Positions 6,388-9,138 of a DNA stretch of 9,138 bases are shown in pieces. The notes beneath the pieces were generated by a model. That model was not told the origin of the DNA and did not search any database. It was given only the letters and a program-made list of their open reading frames with translations. Position 1 is the first letter of the stretch, and each line of letters starts with the position of its first letter. Made by a program: the position numbers and the translations under genes. This stretch comes from Thermoplasmata archaeon (GTDB lineage: Archaea; Thermoplasmatota; Thermoplasmata; Lutacidiplasmatales; UBA184): contig JASHXM010000156.1 of assembly GCA_030043545.1 (NCBI GenBank), positions 1-9,138 on the forward strand, written 5' to 3'.

Positions 6388-6674
6388 TCCCGCGGAACGC
6401 GGCGAACCGGTTCGCCGACCGGCTGGGCGTCGACCTCCACATTGCCCAGCAGGAGGTGGTCCTGCTCTACGCGCTCGACGCACTCCGCGCCGCCGGGCTC
6501 CTCGCGCGCCTCGCGTTCAAGGGCGGAACGTACCTCCGACTGATGGTCACGGGCGACGTCGGGCGCCTGAGCGAGGACCTAGACTTCACGAGCCTCGGAT
6601 TCCCCGAACGCGTACGCGTCCGGTCCGAGGGGCCCGCGCACGGCTGCTGGCGAATCTCTCGAGGGAGTCAGTAA
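6384..6674 (+). pseudogene. abiEii: AbiEii nucleotidyltransferase toxin, truncated after its first active-site motif
   Basis: 96 residues, while AbiEii proteins usually have roughly 250-300. The start is normal: ATG overlaps the abiEi stop by 4 bp and a GGAGGT ribosome site ends 9 bases upstream. The family opening is intact, with LAFKGGTYLRLM (Lys46-Gly-Gly-Thr49) and RLSEDLDFTSLGFPERVRV (Asp65 and Asp67). Soon after this (about 6620) similarity stops, and a short Arg/Gly tail runs to a TAA at 6672-6674. The later acid and the C-terminal helical domain are missing. The following DNA is occupied by vapC on the other strand, so the lost part is not just out of frame. Catalytic activity is very unlikely. 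A short regulatory peptide is possible but unsupported. Confidence 0.8.
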
Positions 6675-7057
6675 GACTCCACCGCCAGACCCGGAACTCG
6701 GGTGAACCCCGCGTCCCGGGTGATCAACACGCTATGGTGCCGGAGCGCGGTCGAGGCGATCATGGCATCGATCATCGGGAGCGCCTCTCCCCGGCGGCGA
6801 AGCTCCGCCCTCAGCTGGCCGGCGATGAGGCTACAGTCCTTGTCGAACGGTACCACGTCCCGGCCCGCGACGAGCTGCAGCGCCCGAGCGAGGTAGGTAC
6901 CGCCGGCGAAATGCGCGCCGTCGAGAAACTCGGCGAGCACCGGCGCGGGGAGAGTGATGCTCTCGCCGTCGGCGTCCAAGGTCGCGGCTTTGGCCGCCGC
7001 CCCTCGATGCCCTCGAAGAACGTCAATGAGGAAAGAAGTGTCCAAAGTGCGGACCAT
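6668..7057 (-). CDS. vapC: VapC toxin, PIN-domain ribonuclease
   Basis: 129-residue PIN-domain endoribonuclease, of normal VapC length. The four acidic catalytic residues are in place: Asp6 (TLDTSFLIDVL), Glu43 (PAPVLAEFLDG), Asp97 (PMIDAMIAS) and Asp115 (LITRDAGF). Such toxins cut tRNA or rRNA when free of their antitoxin; the target here is unknown. The ATG at 7055-7057 lies one base after the vapB stop, so the two are translated together. Its 3' end overlaps the tail of the truncated abiEii gene by 7 bp on the opposite strand. The gene looks complete and functional. Confidence 0.92.
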   Translation of the reverse strand: MVRTLDTSFLIDVLRGHRGAAAKAATLDADGESITLPAPVLAEFLDGAHFAGGTYLARALQLVAGRDVVPFDKDCSLIAGQLRAELRRRGEALPMIDAMIASTALRHHSVLITRDAGFTRVPGLAVESY

Positions 7058-7058
7058 G

Positions 7059-7304
7059 TCAGTCCCGACCGTTCAGCAGTCGTTCGAATCGCTGCTCATC
7101 GAGCTCCCGCAGGCGCTTGCGCTCGGCCTGGATCTCCCGAAGGGTTTTCTCCGGCATCCCCTTCCATGCTCCGGCAAAGCTCGACAGGGGGCGGCGGCCG
7201 CCGGCGAGGCGTTTTACGACCTGACTGAACGACTCCCCCGGCCGCTTTCGGTCGCGGAGTAGGTCGTACGCTTCCCGATCCAGAGCGATCGAGGTGGTTT
7301 CCAT
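7059..7304 (-). CDS. vapB: VapB antitoxin, DUF217 (VAPB_antitox) family
   Basis: 81-residue antitoxin. The N-terminal part, METTSIALDREAYDLLRDRKRPGESFSQVVKRL, has the family pattern of a DNA-binding dimer domain with the GESFSQVVKRL motif. The C-terminal half is a charged helix (PEKTLREIQAERKRLRELDEQRFERLL) expected to wrap around VapC. It is directly followed by vapC. The start codon lies inside a perfect palindrome that is probably the self-regulatory operator. The alternative of a longer N-terminus is not favoured because the family starts here and the promoter is just upstream. Confidence 0.9.
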   Translation of the reverse strand: METTSIALDREAYDLLRDRKRPGESFSQVVKRLAGGRRPLSSFAGAWKGMPEKTLREIQAERKRLRELDEQRFERLLNGRD

Positions 7305-7329
7305 AGACGCTGTCTATGGGTACCATAAC
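7301..7329. promoter_or_regulatory. vapBC operator: 8-3-8 palindrome covering the vapB start codon, plus a third half-site
   Basis: CCATAGAC-GCT-GTCTATGG (7301-7319) is a perfect inverted repeat whose left arm contains the complement of the vapB ATG. Three bases further lies CCATAAC (7323-7329), a third copy of the half-site. VapBC complexes repress their own promoters through such repeats; binding is inferred. Confidence 0.6.
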
Positions 7330-7333
7330 TTTG

Positions 7334-7341
7334 CTACATAA
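7334..7341 (-). promoter_or_regulatory. TATA-like element for vapBC
   Basis: TTATGTAG on the minus strand (the region reads CTTATGTAGCAAAGTTATGG), centred about 33 bp before the vapB ATG. This predicts a leader of a few bases only. The operator lies directly downstream, over the transcription start. Confidence 0.4.
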
Positions 7342-7361
7342 GCCCAGCCTTCGGCCTCGAT

Positions 7362-7391
7362 CGGGTCCGAGTCCGCGTGGACTCGGACCCG
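7362..7391. repeat. 13-bp perfect inverted repeat starting at the 3' end of tRNA-Lys
   Basis: CGGGTCCGAGTCC (7362-7374) and GGACTCGGACCCG (7379-7391) pair perfectly around a 4-base loop. On the tRNA strand the first arm includes the last acceptor base and the discriminator G, so the precursor would carry a very stable hairpin right behind the mature tRNA. It may stop transcription, guide 3' processing, or be one end of an integrated element. Confidence 0.75.
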
Positions 7392-7463
7392 GGCCCGAGG
7401 GGATTCGAACCCCTGACCTTGCGGTTAAGAGCCGCCTGCTCTACCGAGCTGAGCTACGGGCCC
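7390..7463 (-). tRNA. trnK: tRNA-Lys, anticodon CTT
   Basis: A 74-base cloverleaf without intron. The acceptor stem GGGCCCG pairs with CGGGCCC, followed by discriminator G73; the D arm is GCTC/GAGC; the anticodon loop CTCTTAA holds CTT at positions 34-36; the T arm is AGGGG-TTCGAAT-CCCCT. The first pair of the anticodon stem is a G-A mismatch, the other four are intact. CCA is not encoded. It decodes AAG lysine codons. Confidence 0.95.
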
Positions 7464-7493
7464 GCGACGAGCGGCGGCAGGCCGGGGCCGCCG

Positions 7494-7499
7494 CATAAA
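7494..7499 (-). promoter_or_regulatory. TATA box for tRNA-Lys
   Basis: TTTATG on the minus strand in an otherwise GC-only stretch, 31-36 bp before the mature 5' end. It predicts a start a few bases ahead of the tRNA. Confidence 0.5.
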
Positions 7500-7511
7500 G
7501 CCTGAGGCCCC

Positions 7512-8471
7512 TCACGTCCGGGAGGCCGTCCGCCCGCGCATCCGCTCGAGGGCGGCGGCGACCATCAGCGGCAGCAGGAGCGTCACGTCGCCCTCCACCG
7601 TCAGGTGCCGGGCCGTCGGCTTCACCTTCCCCCACGAGACGGCCTCGCGCGTGCGGGCCCCCGAAAGGCTCCCGTCCCACTCGACGGCCGTGGTGAGGTA
7701 GAGCGCCGCGTCGAGCCCGTCCCGGAACTGGTTCCACCAGATCGTGTGGTGCTTCGAGATCCCGCCGCCGAGCATGACCGCCGCGGTCCGTCGGGCGCCG
7801 TAGACCAAATCGGAGAGCCCCTGCTCGTCGGCCATCAGGTCGATGTCGAGCGCGCGATGGTCCTGCCAGAACAGCCACAGTTGCGAGCCGACCGCGCCGT
7901 CCGTGATCCCGGGGACGAAGACCGGCACGTCCCGTTCGAACGCCGCCCGAAGGATGCTCGATCGCGCGGTCGCGGGGATCGCGGCGCCGAGTGCGCGGGC
8001 GAGGGCGACCGACGAGATCGACCGGACGCCGTCGGCCCACAGTTTCCGGAGGACCGCCTGCGTCTTCGCTTCGACGACGGCGCCGTAGTTCCGCTCGGGG
8101 ATCACCAGGTTGCCGAGGCGGTAGAGGTGGCGTCGATGGAGGTCGGCGTCGTCGAGGTCCCACGCCCCGTGATAGTACGGCCGGAACGACCGAGCGAGAT
8201 CGTGGTCGAGCGTCCCGCAGGTGGTGACGACCGCGTCGACGAACCCCTCTCGGACCAGCGTGGCGAGCACGCCCCGGGTGCCGGTCGCGACGATATCGGC
8301 CGGGAACGAGAGGAACGTCGTCGCGGTGCGGTCGCCCAGGATCCGGGTCAGGAGGTCGACCCCGTCCGCGAACCCCTTCGCGCTGAACCCGCCGCCCGCC
8401 TCGAGCCGACGTACGAGCGTGTCGACGGACGGGCGGTCGTCGACGCGCACGTCCTCGACTCGCCGCGGCAC
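7512..8471 (-). CDS. dys: Deoxyhypusine synthase
   Basis: 319 residues. It makes the first step of hypusine formation, moving the aminobutyl group of spermidine with NAD to one lysine of translation factor aIF5A. Family motifs are clear: VTTCGTLDHDL (83-92) and PGITDGAVGSQLW (187-199) of the NAD/spermidine site, GGGISKHH (235-242), DGSLSGARTREAVSWGKV with the catalytic Lys282, and the closing TLLLPLMVAAAL. The length fits archaeal members. The first GTG (8469-8471) is taken as start; GTG eight codons in is possible, and no clear ribosome site helps. It follows the presenilin-like gene by 22 bp on the same strand with no promoter visible between, so the two are probably co-transcribed. It ends shortly before the tRNA-Lys promoter. 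Nothing appears broken. Confidence 0.95.
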   Translation of the reverse strand: MPRRVEDVRVDDRPSVDTLVRRLEAGGGFSAKGFADGVDLLTRILGDRTATTFLSFPADIVATGTRGVLATLVREGFVDAVVTTCGTLDHDLARSFRPYYHGAWDLDDADLHRRHLYRLGNLVIPERNYGAVVEAKTQAVLRKLWADGVRSISSVALARALGAAIPATARSSILRAAFERDVPVFVPGITDGAVGSQLWLFWQDHRALDIDLMADEQGLSDLVYGARRTAAVMLGGGISKHHTIWWNQFRDGLDAALYLTTAVEWDGSLSGARTREAVSWGKVKPTARHLTVEGDVTLLLPLMVAAALERMRGRTASRT

Positions 8472-8493
8472 GGCGCCGGGGAGCCGACCGGGG

Positions 8494-9138
8494 TTAAAGC
8501 CCGTTGGTGAGACCGAGCGTCAGCGAGCGGAAGAGGAGCAGGTAGGTGAGCGCGTAGCCGACGAGCGCCCCCCCGTTGAGCAGCGGGAGCCCCGCCTGCG
8601 GGTTCCCGCGGAGGACGTACCGCATCAGCACCCCGTAGCCGACGAGCGACCCGGCGAGCGCGCCGAGGGCGACCGCGAGGTTGGCGCCGATCCCGAGCGC
8701 GGACGGAGCGGCGGGGAGCCAGACGAACGCGGAGACGATCAGCGTTCCCGGGATGACGATGTCGCCGAGGCCCATGAACATCGCCGACCGCTCCTCGGTC
8801 GGCATCTCGCGCTGCGCGGCGATCGTGGGCGCGGTCGGGTAGTCGTACCCGGCGGAGTCCGGCATCACCATCAGGATCGGGAGCTTCATGTCGGTGACCG
8901 CCTCGGCGAGCGTCACCATGTGCTTCGTCCGGTAGACGGCGATCGCGTCGTAGACCATGAGCGCGAGCAGCAGGATCACGGCCGGTAGCAGCCCGAACGA
9001 GATGCCGAGGATCGCGACGAGCGTCCCGGCCGCGACGAACCCCGCCAGGTCGACGATGTACCATTGCGGGTCCATCAGCAGCGCCAGGTAGATCCCGGCG
9101 GCGGCGACCGCCGCGAGAGTGAGGCCCGGGACGTAGGC
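8494..9138 (-). CDS. Presenilin / signal-peptide-peptidase-type intramembrane aspartyl protease, N-terminus cut by window edge
   Basis: 214 visible residues of a polytopic membrane protease of family A22. The two catalytic aspartates sit in their family motifs: MVYDAIAVYRTKHM (Asp codon 8947-8949) and FMGLGDIVIPG (GxGD, Asp codon 8761-8763). The PAL-type motif is present as GLPLLNGGALVGY near the C-terminus. About seven hydrophobic segments are visible, with a polar loop (DSAGYDYPTAPTIAAQREMPTEER) between the two catalytic helices. The frame is open to the last base of the window, so an internal ATG at 9075 is not the start and at least one N-terminal helix is missing. Archaeal homologues cleave membrane-embedded peptides; the natural substrate is unknown. 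It probably forms an operon with deoxyhypusine synthase. Confidence 0.93.
   Translation of the reverse strand, partial: AYVPGLTLAAVAAAGIYLALLMDPQWYIVDLAGFVAAGTLVAILGISFGLLPAVILLLALMVYDAIAVYRTKHMVTLAEAVTDMKLPILMVMPDSAGYDYPTAPTIAAQREMPTEERSAMFMGLGDIVIPGTLIVSAFVWLPAAPSALGIGANLAVALGALAGSLVGYGVLMRYVLRGNPQAGLPLLNGGALVGYALTYLLLFRSLTLGLTNGL

Noticed and set aside
5715..6674. A longer plus-strand reading that joins upstream sequence to the AbiEii stub in one frame
   Set aside because: The upstream part is the shadow of abiEi in another frame. The ATG at 6384, with its ribosome site and 4-bp overlap, is the proper AbiEii start.
1..9138. CRISPR array, insertion sequence, rRNA or riboswitch
   Set aside because: I saw no regularly spaced repeats, transposase motifs, terminal repeats, rRNA-like sequence or known riboswitch core on either strand.

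Overview
The window looks like a very GC-rich archaeal chromosome. The evidence is a deoxyhypusine synthase gene (an enzyme of archaea and eukaryotes), a presenilin-type intramembrane aspartyl protease of the archaeal kind, a tRNA-Lys without an encoded CCA, a VapB of the archaeal DUF217 type, and several genes whose start codon sits about 26 bp downstream of a TATA-like element, as in leaderless archaeal transcripts. The lineage cannot be fixed from this sequence. A high-GC Thermoplasmatota-like archaeon would fit, but that is a guess.

Left part (1-1565): an arsenic-resistance-like cassette. A thioredoxin-type arsenate reductase homologue (ArsC) and a MIP-family channel lie in tandem on the minus strand, 6 bp apart. 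Diverging from them is a four-cysteine HxlR-family regulator. The divergent region carries a perfect 8-3-8 palindrome, the likely operator. The arrangement resembles bacterial ars operons that use an aquaglyceroporin instead of a pump.

Middle part (1566-5339, minus strand): a 94-residue two-helix membrane protein; an intact nucleotidyltransferase-fold gene that overlaps by 4 bp an unrecognised 188-residue partner, with a near-consensus TATA box placed for a leaderless start; and a 649-residue class III nucleotidyl cyclase joined to a TolB-like domain and TPR repeats, with all six catalytic positions present. Upstream of the partner gene the same frame stays open through a membrane-helix segment.

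Right-middle part (5500-7340): an intact AbiEi-like antitoxin overlaps by 4 bp an AbiEii toxin gene cut to 96 codons. The stub runs convergently into a complete vapBC pair whose 8-3-8 palindrome covers the vapB start codon. With the nucleotidyltransferase pair this gives three toxin-antitoxin-like modules in about 5.4 kb, ending at a tRNA-Lys gene, as in a genomic island.

Right part (7360-9138): tRNA-Lys(CTT), whose 3' end is directly followed by a 13-bp perfect hairpin, then deoxyhypusine synthase and the presenilin homologue (cut by the window edge), probably one transcription unit. These look like core genes.
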